From Bradyrhizobium sp. 4 (GTDB taxonomy: Bacteria > Pseudomonadota > Alphaproteobacteria > Rhizobiales > Xanthobacteraceae): a stretch of DNA of 64,000 nucleotides. A model generated the notes under the pieces. That model ran no database searches and had not been told where the DNA came from. It saw only the letters and a program-made list of their open reading frames with translations. Every line of letters starts with the position of its first letter. Positions within the stretch are counted from its first letter, which is position 1. Where the stretch lies: the NCBI RefSeq assembly GCF_023100905.1, contig NZ_CP064686.1, positions 7,714,001 to 7,778,000 of the forward strand. The letters are read 5' to 3'. The position numbers were made by a program, and so were the translations under genes. Positions 1 to 8,166 of this stretch are shown piece by piece.

Positions 1-948
1 ACGCTCGTCACGGTTTTCGGCGGATCGGGGTTTTTGGGCCGGAATGTGGTCCGTGCACTGTGCCGGCGCGACTACCGGGTCCGGGTCGCGGTGCGGCGGC
101 CGGAGCTGGCCGGGTACCTCCAGCCCTCCGGCAAGGTCGGGCAGGTCCACACCGTGCAGGCGAACGTGCGCTATCCGGCCTCGATCGAGGCGGCACTGCG
201 TGATTCGCATGTCGTGATCAATCTGGTCGGCATCCTCGCCGAGGGCGGCGCGCAGAGTTTTGACGCCGTCCAGGCCAAGGGCGCCGAGACCATTGCCAAG
301 GCGGCGGCCGCCGCCGGGGCACAATTGATCCATGTCTCGGCGATCGGCGCCGACGCGGAATCGCCCTCGCGTTATGCCAGAGCCAAGGCGGCCGGCGAAG
401 CCGCGGTCCTGGCCGCGGTGCCGTCGGCGACGATCTTCCGCCCCTCCGTGATGTTCGGCCCCGAGGACCAGTTCACCAATCGCTTCGCCGCACTGGCGCG
501 GATGTCGCCGGTGCTGCCGCTGATCGGCGCCGACACCAAGATGCAGCCGGTCTATGTCGGCGACGTCGCCACCGCGGTCGCGGATGCCGTCGACGGCAAG
601 GCCAAGGCGGGCGCAACCTACGAGCTCGGCGGCCCGGAAGTGCTGACCATGCGCGAGATCATCGAGGCCATTCTCGAGATTGCCGATCGCAAGCCGATGC
701 TGATGCCGCTGCCGTTTGGCCTCGCCCGCTTCAAGGCCAACTTCCTGCAATTCGCGCCGGGCGCGCTGAAGCTGACGCCGGACCAGGTCACGCTGCTCGC
801 GCGCGACAATGTCGTGTCTGACGCGGCGAAGGCCGCCGGGCTAACGCTGGAAGGCCTCGGCATCACGCCCGACTCGCTTGAAGCGATCGCCCCGCAATAT
901 CTCTGGCGCTTCCGCGCCGCCGGGCAATTCCAGCGCAAGAGCGCGTAG
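1..948 (+). CDS. NDUFA9-like SDR family NAD(P)-binding protein (5' end cut by window)
   Basis: The reading frame is open from base 1, so the start codon lies upstream of the window and 315 residues are visible. The first visible residues carry the Rossmann motif GGSGFLGR, followed by an extended short-chain dehydrogenase fold with a conserved-looking HVSAIGAD segment and a QPVYVGDVA segment. Proteins of this type are annotated as complex I NDUFA9-subunit family or NAD(P)H-binding atypical SDRs. In bacteria the role is not firmly established, and they may bind NADPH without catalysis. The gene ends about 70 bases before the convergent uppP gene, with a short palindrome between them. The family call is good; the exact role is inference. 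Confidence 0.85.
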   Translation, partial: TLVTVFGGSGFLGRNVVRALCRRDYRVRVAVRRPELAGYLQPSGKVGQVHTVQANVRYPASIEAALRDSHVVINLVGILAEGGAQSFDAVQAKGAETIAKAAAAAGAQLIHVSAIGADAESPSRYARAKAAGEAAVLAAVPSATIFRPSVMFGPEDQFTNRFAALARMSPVLPLIGADTKMQPVYVGDVATAVADAVDGKAKAGATYELGGPEVLTMREIIEAILEIADRKPMLMPLPFGLARFKANFLQFAPGALKLTPDQVTLLARDNVVSDAAKAAGLTLEGLGITPDSLEAIAPQYLWRFRAAGQFQRKSA

Positions 949-958
949 CCATCCCCCC

Positions 959-976
959 GTCATGGCCGGGCATGAC
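959..976. repeat. short palindrome at convergent junction
   Basis: Six-base inverted arms (GTCATG and CATGAC) flank GCCGGG between the ends of two converging genes. It resembles the tips of the larger palindromic elements elsewhere in the window and could form a weak hairpin in either transcript. Confidence 0.4.
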
Positions 977-1016
977 GAACTTCAGCGTCCGCACTGCAAT
1001 TGTTCGACGTTCGGGT

Positions 1017-1823
1017 CTACCGCCCCAGCGCCAGCGCGATCAGGCCGAGCGTACCGACGATCACGCGCCACCAGGCGAACACCACGAAGCCGTGGCGGGT
1101 GACGTATTCCAGGAACGTCTTCACCACGATGATCGCGGTGACGAACGACACCACGAAGCCGATGGCGACGATGCCCATGTGGTCCATCGTCATCTCGGAG
1201 CGGTTCTTGTAGAAATCGTAGGCGAACGCGCCGATCATGGTGGGAATGGCGAGGAAGAACGAGAACTCCGCCGCCGCGCGCTTGTCGGCCCCGAGGAACA
1301 TCGCCGCGACGATGCTGGCACCGGAGCGCGACACGCCCGGGATCATCGCGATGCACTGCGCGATGCCGATGTAGAGATACATCAGCAGCGGAAACCGGGT
1401 GGCGTCGTGCTCGCGCGCCTTGAGATCGAGCTTGTCGACCCAGAGCAGGATGGCGCCGCCGACGATCAGCGAAAAGCACACCACCCACGGATTGAACAGC
1501 ATGCTCTTGATGTACTTGCCGGCGACGAGACCGACGACGACAGCGGGCAGGAACGCGACCAGCACGCCGATCACGAAGCGGCGTGCATAGGCGTCGCCCG
1601 TGAACATGCCGATCGCGACGTCCCACAATTTCTTGAAGTACAACACGACGATCGCGAGGATCGCGCCGAGCTGGATCAGGACCGTAAACGAGTCCCAGAA
1701 CGCGCCCTCGCCGAGATGGAAGAAGCGCTCCGCGAGCAGCAAATGGCCGGTCGAGGACACGGGAAGGAACTCGGTCACACCCTCGATGATGCCGAGGATC
1801 ACTGCCCGTATTGCATCTGACAT
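1017..1823 (-). CDS. uppP: undecaprenyl-diphosphatase (BacA/UppP)
   Basis: Integral membrane phosphatase that recycles undecaprenyl pyrophosphate to the monophosphate carrier used for peptidoglycan and polysaccharide export; overexpression in other bacteria gives bacitracin resistance. The 268-residue product carries both family signatures, EGVTEFLPVSSTGH at about residues 14-27 and PGVSRSGAS at about 162-170, with several hydrophobic segments between and after them. The frame stays open 42 codons further upstream, but that extension is arginine-rich and unlike the family. The ATG at 1823, giving MSDAIRAVILG, matches the usual N-terminus and family length. It is divergent from the GST gene and convergent with the SDR gene. 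Confidence 0.95.
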   Translation of the reverse strand: MSDAIRAVILGIIEGVTEFLPVSSTGHLLLAERFFHLGEGAFWDSFTVLIQLGAILAIVVLYFKKLWDVAIGMFTGDAYARRFVIGVLVAFLPAVVVGLVAGKYIKSMLFNPWVVCFSLIVGGAILLWVDKLDLKAREHDATRFPLLMYLYIGIAQCIAMIPGVSRSGASIVAAMFLGADKRAAAEFSFFLAIPTMIGAFAYDFYKNRSEMTMDHMGIVAIGFVVSFVTAIIVVKTFLEYVTRHGFVVFAWWRVIVGTLGLIALALGR

Positions 1824-1992
1824 ATTTACGGTCCATTTCGGCTGGAAAAGCGGGGCTCTTCTCGCCCATCCGCTCCCTTGCTGCAATCGCAAAATGCGGC
1901 GGCGCGCCCTTGCTTCGCGGTTTTGAATGACTAGTGTGGCGCCGCACAAACATTGATGGATTCTTAAGCACCATCACATAGTCAAAGGCTTC

Positions 1993-2685
1993 ATGTTTAC
2001 GCTGTTTCATCATCCGTTCTGCCCGCATTCGCGGTTCATCCGCCTGATCGCGGGAGAATACGGGCTTGAGCTGAAGCTGATCGAAGAGCGCAGCTGGGAG
2101 CGGCGCGAAGCGTTTCTGCTGCTCAATGCGGCGGGCACGACGCCCGTTCTGGTGGACGACGAGCAGCCGCCGATCCCGGGCGCGGCGATCGTCGCCGAAT
2201 ATGTCGACGAGGCCTATGGCTCCGAGATGGGACTGAAGCGCCTGATGCCGGACACGATCGGCGAGCGCGTCGAGGTCCGCCGGCTGATGGCCTGGTTCAA
2301 CGAAAAGTTCTTCGAGGAAGTCTCCCACCCGCTCGTCACGGAGCGCATCTACAAGCGCTTCATGAGCGAGGACAACGGTGGCGGCCCGCCCTCGGCCGAC
2401 GTGATGCGCGCCGCCAAGGCCAACGTGCGCTATCATCTGGCCTATATCGGCTGGCTGGCGCAGACGCGTAATTTCCTCGCCGGCGACCGGCTCAGCTACG
2501 CGGATCTCGCCGCCGCGGCGCACCTCTCGGCGATCGACTATCTGGGCGACGTGCCATGGAGCGAGGACGACGCGGCAAAGGCGTGGTACGCACGGGTGAA
2601 ATCCCGCCCGTCGTTCCGTCCGCTCTTGAGCGAATGGCTGGCCGGAGTGCCGGCGTCGCGGACCTACGTGGACCTCGACTTCTGA
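1993..2685 (+). CDS. glutathione S-transferase family protein
   Basis: A 230-residue soluble protein with an N-terminal thioredoxin-like half ([14 protein letters not shown] near residues 4-17, then a TTPVLVDD strand) and a C-terminal helical half containing [18 protein letters not shown], the typical GST helix-6 N-capping region. Likely binds glutathione; the substrate cannot be read from sequence. The ATG at 1993 is the only sensible start. Its 3' end overlaps the probable start of queG, so the two are likely cotranscribed. Confidence 0.88.
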   Translation: MFTLFHHPFCPHSRFIRLIAGEYGLELKLIEERSWERREAFLLLNAAGTTPVLVDDEQPPIPGAAIVAEYVDEAYGSEMGLKRLMPDTIGERVEVRRLMAWFNEKFFEEVSHPLVTERIYKRFMSEDNGGGPPSADVMRAAKANVRYHLAYIGWLAQTRNFLAGDRLSYADLAAAAHLSAIDYLGDVPWSEDDAAKAWYARVKSRPSFRPLLSEWLAGVPASRTYVDLDF

Positions 2686-3824
2686 ACTCCGATCCGACCG
2701 AACTGAAGACGGCGCTGGCAAACGAGGCCCGCGCGCTCGGCTTCGACTGCATCGGCATCACAGAGCCCGGCACGATCGAGAGCGCCGGACAACATTTTCT
2801 CGAATTCATCGCATCCGGCGGCCATGGCGACATGGACTGGCTCGCCGCGCAGCCGGAGCGCCGGGTCGATCCGCGCGGGCTGTGGCAGGACGTGCGTAGC
2901 GTCATCATGCTCGGCGTCAATTACGGCCCCGATCAGGATCCGCTCGCGATCCTGCAACAGCGCACGCGCGCGGCGATCTCGGTCTATGCGCAAGGCGACG
3001 ACTATCACGACCTCATCAAGAAGCGCCTGAAGGCACTGGCGCGATGGCTGGTCGCGACCGCAACTCGTGAGGTGACGCCTTGCGAAGTGAAAGTGTTCGT
3101 CGACACCGCGGCCGTGATGGAGAAACCCTTGGCGCAAGCCGCGCGTCTGGGCTGGCAGGGCAAGCATACCAATCTGGTCTCGCGCGAATTCGGCTCATGG
3201 CTGTTTCTCGGCGCGATCTACACCACGCTGGAACTGCCGCGCGACGACGCCGAGATCGATCATTGCGGCTCGTGCCGGGCGTGCCTCGACATCTGCCCGA
3301 CCGCGGCCTTCCCTGCGCCCTACAAGCTCGATGCGCGGCGATGCATCTCCTATCTCACCATCGAGAACAAGGGACCGATCCCGCGCGAATTTCGTAAAAG
3401 CATCGGCAACCGCATCTATGGCTGCGACGATTGCCTCGCCGCCTGTCCCTGGAACAAGTTCGCGCAGGAGGGCCGTGAGGCCAAGCTCGCCGCACGTGAC
3501 GCTTTGCGCGCGCCAGGTCTCGCCGAGCTCGCGCGGCTCGACGACGCGTCGTTCCGTGCGCTGTTCACGAAGTCTCCGGTGAAGCGCATCGGCCGCGACC
3601 GCTTTTTGCGCAACGTGCTGATCGCGATCGGCAACTCCGGCGATGCGGCACTGGCGGACGAGGCGCGGCGATTGCTGGGCGATGAGAGCACGCTGGTGCG
3701 CGGGGCTGCGGTGTGGGCGCTGGGGCAGTTGATGCCACGGGATGAGTTCGAGGCGATCAGGACGAATGCGATTGCTGGCGAGAGCGACGAAAGCGTGCGT
3801 GAGGAGTGGCGCACCGCCCCCTAA
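2634..3824 (+). CDS. queG: epoxyqueuosine reductase QueG
   Basis: Last step of queuosine synthesis in tRNA: cobalamin-dependent reduction of epoxyqueuosine. Two ferredoxin-type cysteine clusters are visible, [12 protein letters not shown] around base 3264 and [10 protein letters not shown] around base 3423, binding two [4Fe-4S] centres. A C-terminal HEAT-like segment ([26 protein letters not shown]) follows. The start is uncertain. The frame is open to 2556, the ATG at 2634 lies inside the GST gene, and homologues would begin near the NSDPTELK segment at 2685, where only a CTG codon (2682) sits at the GST stop. I chose the ATG; a CTG start is the alternative. About 396 residues. Confidence 0.93.
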   Translation: MAGRSAGVADLRGPRLLNSDPTELKTALANEARALGFDCIGITEPGTIESAGQHFLEFIASGGHGDMDWLAAQPERRVDPRGLWQDVRSVIMLGVNYGPDQDPLAILQQRTRAAISVYAQGDDYHDLIKKRLKALARWLVATATREVTPCEVKVFVDTAAVMEKPLAQAARLGWQGKHTNLVSREFGSWLFLGAIYTTLELPRDDAEIDHCGSCRACLDICPTAAFPAPYKLDARRCISYLTIENKGPIPREFRKSIGNRIYGCDDCLAACPWNKFAQEGREAKLAARDALRAPGLAELARLDDASFRALFTKSPVKRIGRDRFLRNVLIAIGNSGDAALADEARRLLGDESTLVRGAAVWALGQLMPRDEFEAIRTNAIAGESDESVREEWRTAP

Positions 3825-3832
3825 TCCTCCGC

Positions 3833-3935
3833 TGTCATGCTCCGCGAAAGCGGGGCATCCAGTACGCCGCAGCCCATCGATTCAATCACTGCCAGCTCGG
3901 AGTACTGGATCGCCCGGTCAAGCCGGGCGATGACA
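3833..3935. repeat. palindromic intergenic element, family A copy 1
   Basis: A roughly 100-base element with complementary ends (TGTCA at the left, TGACA at the right). Inside it are an ATCCAGTACGCCGC motif near the left and ACTGGATCGCCCGGTCAAGC near the right. The same arrangement recurs at 5317-5420, so this is a dispersed repeat, not gene remnants. It fills the gap between queG and the downstream thioesterase-like gene. Confidence 0.7.
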
Positions 3936-4008
3936 CCTGTTGTTGTGGCGAGCAGGCACGCTCTCGCCACCCTTGATTTCCCCACACGTTCCTTCAAGCT
4001 CGCGCATC

Positions 4009-4806
4009 ATGACAAACATGCCTTTCTTCACCCGCGACGGCGACACATTCCACCCGACGGAAGTCGCCAACGGCCCGTGGGATCCGAAATCGCTGCACGG
4101 ACGCGTCATCGTCGGCCTTCTCGGCTTCGCCATCGAGGAGCGCCATTCCGGCCCCGAATTCGTGCCGGCGCGGCTGACCGTGGATATGTTTCGGCTGCCG
4201 ACCATCGACAAGCCGATCGAGGTGACGACACGGCTGGTGCGCGACGGGATGCGCATCCGCGTCGTGGAAGCGGAGTTCTTTTCCGGCGGCGTCGGCATGG
4301 CGCGCGCCTCGTGCCAGCTGTTGCGTCGAACGCAGAATCCGGACGGCAATGTCTGGTCGCCGCCGAACTGGGACGCGCCGAAGCCGGCCGACATTCCCAA
4401 GCCGACCGATCCCAGGCTCGGCATGAACGGCAAATGGACCACGCGACCGATCGTCGGCCAGATGGGCTCGCTCGGGCCACGAAAGCTCTGGATGAGCGAG
4501 GTGCGCGAGCTGGTCGCGGGCGTGCCGATGACGCCGTTCGTCCATGTCGCCACCGGCGCCGACTTCGCCAGTCCGTTCGCGAACGCCGGTGACAAGGGGC
4601 TCGGCTACATCAACAGCGACGTCACAATCTATCTGCACCGCCCGCCGGTGACGAGCTGGATCGGCTTCGAGGTGGTGAACCACCAGGCCACCGACGGTGT
4701 CGCGATCGGCGAATGCTGGCTCTATGACGAGCAGGGCCCGATCGGCACCGCCACGGTCGCCGCGCTGGCGCAGCGCAAGCCGATGGTAAATCCGTCGAAG
4801 CGGTAG
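4009..4806 (+). CDS. thioesterase-like (hotdog-fold) family protein
   Basis: A 265-residue protein resembling the acyl-CoA thioesterase-like superfamily (TesB-like, double hotdog). Family-like stretches include a helix with GRVIVGLLGFAIEE near residues 28-41, FVPARLTVDMFR near residue 50 and a second-half segment YLHRPPVTSWIGFE. Substrate unknown. The frame is open from 3940, but the upstream codons run through a repeat. The ATG at 4009 gives MTNMPFFTRDGD; a second ATG at 4018 is also possible. There is no signal peptide, so it is probably cytoplasmic and acts on acyl-CoA or a related thioester. Confidence 0.75.
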   Translation: MTNMPFFTRDGDTFHPTEVANGPWDPKSLHGRVIVGLLGFAIEERHSGPEFVPARLTVDMFRLPTIDKPIEVTTRLVRDGMRIRVVEAEFFSGGVGMARASCQLLRRTQNPDGNVWSPPNWDAPKPADIPKPTDPRLGMNGKWTTRPIVGQMGSLGPRKLWMSEVRELVAGVPMTPFVHVATGADFASPFANAGDKGLGYINSDVTIYLHRPPVTSWIGFEVVNHQATDGVAIGECWLYDEQGPIGTATVAALAQRKPMVNPSKR

Positions 4807-4823
4807 GTGCGCAAGAACGACGG

Positions 4824-5291
4824 CTAGGCGAGATGCCGCTTCATCTCAGGCCGCGCCTTGAGCTCCGCGCCTTGCCTAGCGACGATCTTCGCAATCCGTT
4901 CCGGCGCAAACTTCAGATCGACAAACGCCGGCGCCGTGTTGGCGACCTCGTGATAGCTGACGATCCTACCGTCGCGAAGCGTCATGATCGCCACGCCCTC
5001 GAACATCGCCCGCGCGCCATTCGTCTCCGGCAAGGTGGAGCGGTAGCTGAACGTGTAGCGCGTATAGAGCGTGGTGCCGTTCGACACCGGGTCGTGCATG
5101 TCCCAGCGGAAGTCGGTCGCCGTGCGATAGAACCAGTCGTCGATCATCGCGGCGATCTTCTCGCGGCCGGCGAAGGCGCCGTAGAACACGTCGTGATAGA
5201 CGCCGTCCTCGGTGAAGAGATCAGCGAACGCTTTTCCGTTGCGTTGTTCGACGGCGTCGCAGAACGCGCGCAGCATGGCGGTGGTGGTCAT
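4824..5291 (-). CDS. nuclear transport factor 2 / SnoaL-like protein
   Basis: A 155-residue protein with the cone-shaped NTF2-like pattern: an N-terminal helix (MLRAFCDAVEQRNGKAFADLF), EDGVYHDVFYGAFAGREKI, then strands ending in FEGVAIMTLRDGRIVSYHEV. Members include small isomerases, hydrolases and ligand-binding proteins, so the reaction cannot be assigned. The ATG at 5291 is preceded by GGAG about eight bases upstream; an upstream in-frame ATG at 5342 lies inside a repeat element and is less likely. It is convergent with the thioesterase-like gene, 17 bases away. Confidence 0.78.
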   Translation of the reverse strand: MTTTAMLRAFCDAVEQRNGKAFADLFTEDGVYHDVFYGAFAGREKIAAMIDDWFYRTATDFRWDMHDPVSNGTTLYTRYTFSYRSTLPETNGARAMFEGVAIMTLRDGRIVSYHEVANTAPAFVDLKFAPERIAKIVARQGAELKARPEMKRHLA

Positions 5292-5316
5292 CGGCGATTC
5301 TCCCCTCCCATTCTCA

Positions 5317-5420
5317 GTCATGTCCCGGCTTGACCGGGGCATCCAGTACGCCGCGGCTTCTCGGCTTGAGCACGAGCGCCTCTGGAATACTGGATCGCCC
5401 GATCAAGTCGGGCGATGACA
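5317..5420. repeat. palindromic intergenic element, family A copy 2
   Basis: Second copy of the element at 3833-3935. The left part reads GTCATGTCCCGGCTTGACC and ATCCAGTACGCCGC; the right part reads ACTGGATCGCCCGATCAAG and ends GCGATGACA. The central bases differ from copy 1, as expected for an old or imprecise repeat family with conserved stems. Confidence 0.7.
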
Positions 5421-5440
5421 CCGAGTGCTAGGTGGCGATT

Positions 5441-6265
5441 TCACCCGATCTCGGCCACGGCGGCAAGAATGCGGGCGATGTCCTGCGGGCGCGAGAGGCG
5501 GTGATCGCCGTCCTGGATCATGGTCAGCACGACGTCGTCGGCCGGCAGGCGATGGGTCAGCGCGAACGCGTGCTGCCAGGGCACGTCAGGATCCTGCGCA
5601 CCTTGCAGGATGCGGACGGGACAGCCGAGATCGATGGCGCTGCCGAGCACGAGGTGGTTGCGCCCCTCCTCGATCAGATTTCGCGTGATCGGATGGGGCG
5701 AGCCGTCGCCATAATCCGATGGTCTCAGCCAGACGCCTTTGGTCTCGATTTCTTTCTTCACCGCGGCCGGAAAATTCTTCCACATCAGCTCCTCGGTGAA
5801 GTCCGGCGCCGGCGCGATCAGCACCAGGCCCGCCAGCGAGGCCTTGCCAGAACGCTTTTTGATCTCGCGCGCGAGCAGCAGCGCCATCCAGCCGCCCATC
5901 GACGAGCCGATCAGGACTTGCGGGCCGTCGCAGAATCGCTCGAACACCGCGACGCTTTCCTCGAGCCAGCGCCCGATGGTTCCGTCGGCGAAATCGCCGC
6001 CGGATTCGCCGTGGCCGGAATAATCGAAACGGACCACGGCGCGGCCGTGGTCCCGGGCCCATTCGTCCAGCGCCACGGCCTTGCTGCCCCGCATGTCCGA
6101 TTTGAACCCGCCGAGCCAGACCAGTCCCGGTCCTTGACCAGGTTCTGGACCAGATTCTTGACCAGATTTTTGGGCCGCGCGGCGGCGCACCGCGATCCGG
6201 CGTGCGGAGGGGCCTTCGCCCACATCGATGAAGTCGAGCACGGCATCGGGAATTGGGTGATTCAT
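5441..6265 (-). CDS. alpha/beta hydrolase (ABHD10-like)
   Basis: A 274-residue alpha/beta hydrolase. The nucleophile elbow GSSMGG carries the catalytic serine near residue 121, with the acid in the QDPDVPW segment and the histidine in DGDHRLS near the C-terminus. VRFDYSGHGESGG is the usual oxyanion-region strand. The general family resembles small thioesterases/esterases; the substrate is unknown. An odd feature near residues 32-44 is a Gly/Pro/Glu/Gln stretch encoded by three 12-base tandem units, probably a disordered linker. It is divergent from infC across about 250 bases. Confidence 0.85.
   Translation of the reverse strand: MNHPIPDAVLDFIDVGEGPSARRIAVRRRAAQKSGQESGPEPGQGPGLVWLGGFKSDMRGSKAVALDEWARDHGRAVVRFDYSGHGESGGDFADGTIGRWLEESVAVFERFCDGPQVLIGSSMGGWMALLLAREIKKRSGKASLAGLVLIAPAPDFTEELMWKNFPAAVKKEIETKGVWLRPSDYGDGSPHPITRNLIEEGRNHLVLGSAIDLGCPVRILQGAQDPDVPWQHAFALTHRLPADDVVLTMIQDGDHRLSRPQDIARILAAVAEIG
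6134..6169. repeat. three imperfect 12-base tandem repeats inside the hydrolase gene
   Basis: Three consecutive units close to TTGACCAGATTC lie in frame in the alpha/beta hydrolase gene and encode four-residue units of the pattern Lys/Glu-Ser/Pro-Gly-Gln/Pro. Unit length is a multiple of three, so copy-number change would keep the frame open. Confidence 0.75.
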
Positions 6266-6408
6266 GGAACGTTTACTCTGGCTGTGCGGTTTGAGCTGTC
6301 CGGACGTGCTCCGCAGCGCAGCTGGACGTCGTCATTGGCCCTTTGGGACGCTTGCGGAACAGAAGCAAGGTGTCTATGTCCCTCTGCGTGCCCCGCCGTG
6401 GCCAAAAT

Positions 6409-6429
6409 GCCTCGCATTTGAGGCTTTTT
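6409..6429 (+). terminator. candidate leader terminator/attenuator upstream of infC
   Basis: GCCTC, six-base loop, GAGGC, then five T residues. The stem is short, but the T run directly follows it, as in an intrinsic terminator on the plus strand. It lies 86 bases before the infC start and has no plus-strand gene before it, so if real it would act in the infC leader. An overlapping alternative hairpin (AAATGC/GCATTT at 6405-6419) could compete with it. Confidence 0.4.
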
Positions 6430-6514
6430 CGACCGCCGCACGAGCGATTGCTTGCCGGCAACCGTATCTTCCTGCAAAATAGCCGCCTCTTTTCATAACT
6501 TTGGAGAACCACCC

Positions 6515-7054
6515 ATTCGCCGTCCAAATAAAGCCCCGCCCACTGCCGCCAAAGACGGGCCGCGCATCAATGACGATATTCGCAATGCGCAGATCCAGCT
6601 GATCGATCAGACCGGTGACAACAAGGGCACCATCGAGACCGTTGCGGCTATCCGCTTGGCCCAGGAAGCCGGCATGGATCTGGTCGAGATCTCGCCGAAC
6701 GTCAGCCCTCCCGTCTGCAAGATCATGGACTACGGGAAGTACAAGTACGCCGCGCAGAAAAAAGCCACTGAAGCCCGCAAGCGGCAGAAGATCGTCGAGA
6801 TCAAGGAGATCAAGCTCCGCCCGATGATCGACGACCACGATTACGAAGTGAAGATGCGCGCCATGCAGCGGTTCTTCGAAGAAGGCGACAAGGTCAAGAT
6901 CACCCTGCGCTATCGCGGCCGCGAAATGGCGCACCAGGAGATCGGCACCAAGCTGCTCGACAAGATCAAGACCGACGTCGCCGAGCTCGCCAAGGTGGAG
7001 CAGGACGCGCGGTTCGAGGGCCGTCAGGTCGTCATGGTTCTGGCGCCGCGCTGA
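6515..7054 (+). CDS. infC: translation initiation factor IF-3 (ATT start)
   Basis: Binds the 30S subunit, blocks premature 50S joining and monitors the start codon. The 179-residue product has the expected N-domain ([20 protein letters not shown]), the linker ([12 protein letters not shown]) and the C-domain ending in [10 protein letters not shown]. No ATG, GTG or TTG lies at the right place: the upstream in-frame TTG at 6452 gives an unfamilylike extension. A GGAGA Shine-Dalgarno at 6503-6507 precedes an ATT at 6515. In Escherichia coli infC starts with AUU, and IF-3 represses its own translation through it. The same arrangement here suggests conserved autoregulation. It ends at a strong hairpin at 7081. 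Confidence 0.96.
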   Translation: MRRPNKAPPTAAKDGPRINDDIRNAQIQLIDQTGDNKGTIETVAAIRLAQEAGMDLVEISPNVSPPVCKIMDYGKYKYAAQKKATEARKRQKIVEIKEIKLRPMIDDHDYEVKMRAMQRFFEEGDKVKITLRYRGREMAHQEIGTKLLDKIKTDVAELAKVEQDARFEGRQVVMVLAPR

Positions 7055-7080
7055 CGCCGGTTCTTTAGGCTGAAGAATTC

Positions 7081-7120
7081 AACGGTCCGTCCGGATCTCC
7101 GGCGGGCCGTTTTGTTTTTT
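7081..7120 (+). terminator. intrinsic terminator after infC
   Basis: AACGGTCCG at 7081-7089 pairs with CGGGCCGTT at 7103-7111 (one G-U pair) with a further CCGG/CCGG inner stem, followed directly by a run of T with one G. This is the clearest rho-independent terminator in the window and shows that infC is not cotranscribed with rpmI-rplT. Confidence 0.85.
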
Positions 7121-7209
7121 GTCGGATATTCGAGCCGCGAGCACCGCTGCGACCTCTCCGGCTTGCGGGAGAGGGAGCGCACCTCCATCGCGGAGATGGC
7201 TCGCTCGAA

Positions 7210-7614
7210 TTACGTCCTTGTCGCCTGCCAGATGCCGCTGCAGCGGTCGCCGGAGATGATGCCGTGCCAGGAGCCGGTCCCGGCCGCGCCGGCGAGCCGG
7301 CCGCCGCCGCTGGCATGGGACGCCCCGACCGAAACCTCGACCGCGACGCCACCGCTGCGATTGACCTTGCCGGAGACCCGGCCACCGCCGGCGGACGACA
7401 CCCGACTGCCGGCGACGGTGAAGGGAACGCTGTAGCCGGAGCTGCAATTGCCGCGGGTGGTGGCGAAGGTGACGTTCCAGACGCCGTCATAGCCGCGGAT
7501 GCGAGCATCGGCAGTCGACGGAAACGCAGCCATGGCGAGCACAGCCAACAGCGCCAGGCGGCGCGGACGAGCGACATCCGTCAAAGACGGAAGCGATTGG
7601 GAAAAATAGGGCAT
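7210..7614 (-). CDS. small secreted protein, function unknown
   Basis: A 134-residue product with a charged N-terminus and hydrophobic core (RRLALLAVLAMAAFPSTADA), a likely Sec signal peptide cleaved near residue 36. The mature part has two cysteine segments (RGNCSSGY and ISGDRCSGIW) and a Gly/Ser/Val-rich middle. The pattern GYDGVWNVTF at the mature start recurs in small rhizobial periplasmic proteins of unknown function. The start at 7614 has AGGA upstream; the frame is open to 7704 but the extension lacks the features. It is convergent with infC and shares the infC terminator region. Confidence 0.72.
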   Translation of the reverse strand: MPYFSQSLPSLTDVARPRRLALLAVLAMAAFPSTADARIRGYDGVWNVTFATTRGNCSSGYSVPFTVAGSRVSSAGGGRVSGKVNRSGGVAVEVSVGASHASGGGRLAGAAGTGSWHGIISGDRCSGIWQATRT

Positions 7615-7836
7615 TTTAATCCTGCTCCGGGCGACACGGCTCGGACATGAGGTTAGCAATTCCGGATAGTCGGCGGCTAGGTTCCACCGGTTCATCGTTG
7701 CCAATTCGCCCGTCCTCTGTCATAAGCCCAGCCTTCATTGCCCGGCTGATTAAGGGCTGCCGTGGCGGTGTCCGTGCGGGTTTCGCGCTTGTTCGTAAAA
7801 CCTGAGCACAATCAACGCTCTAACGAGCATTTTGAC

Positions 7837-7870
7837 GGCCAGCCGCCTTCGCGGGCGGATTTCTATGGCC
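7837..7870 (+). promoter_or_regulatory. possible structured leader just before rpmI
   Basis: CCGCC (7843-7847) can pair with GGCGG (7854-7858), enclosed by GGCC at 7837 and GGCC at 7867. The structure ends four bases before the AGGAG Shine-Dalgarno of rpmI. Ribosomal protein L20 represses its own operon through leader structures in other bacteria, but this fold is short and its match to any known leader is untested. Confidence 0.25.
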
Positions 7871-7884
7871 ATTAGGAGAGCCAA

Positions 7885-8085
7885 ATGCCCAAGCTGAAGA
7901 CCAAATCGGGCGCTAAAAAGCGCTTCAAGGTGACTGCCACCGGCAAAGTGATGTTCGCTCATCGCAGCAAGCGTCACGGCATGATCAAGCGGACGAAGAA
8001 GCAGATCCGGCAGCTGCGCGGCACCGCCGTGCTGTTCAAGACCGACGGCGACAACGTCAAGAAGTACTTCTTGCCGAACGCCTGA
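7885..8085 (+). CDS. rpmI: 50S ribosomal protein L35
   Basis: A 66-residue, strongly basic protein beginning [21 protein letters not shown], the family N-terminus at full family length, with the [15 protein letters not shown] segment in the middle. It is a structural component of the large ribosomal subunit. A clear AGGAG precedes the ATG. It is followed 81 bases later by rplT, the usual pair. Unlike the Escherichia coli arrangement it is separated from infC by a terminator and a reversed gene. Confidence 0.97.
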   Translation: MPKLKTKSGAKKRFKVTATGKVMFAHRSKRHGMIKRTKKQIRQLRGTAVLFKTDGDNVKKYFLPNA

Positions 8086-8166
8086 TCGCGTCCACGATCA
8101 TTGCCACCCGCGCCGCAGCTTTCGCGGCGATCCGAACATCAAGTCATCTTTCGAAGGATATTTGTC

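Noticed and set aside
6134..6169. Short tandem repeat considered as a CRISPR-like array.
   Set aside because: Three 12-base contiguous units without spacers, inside a coding gene, with no cas genes nearby.
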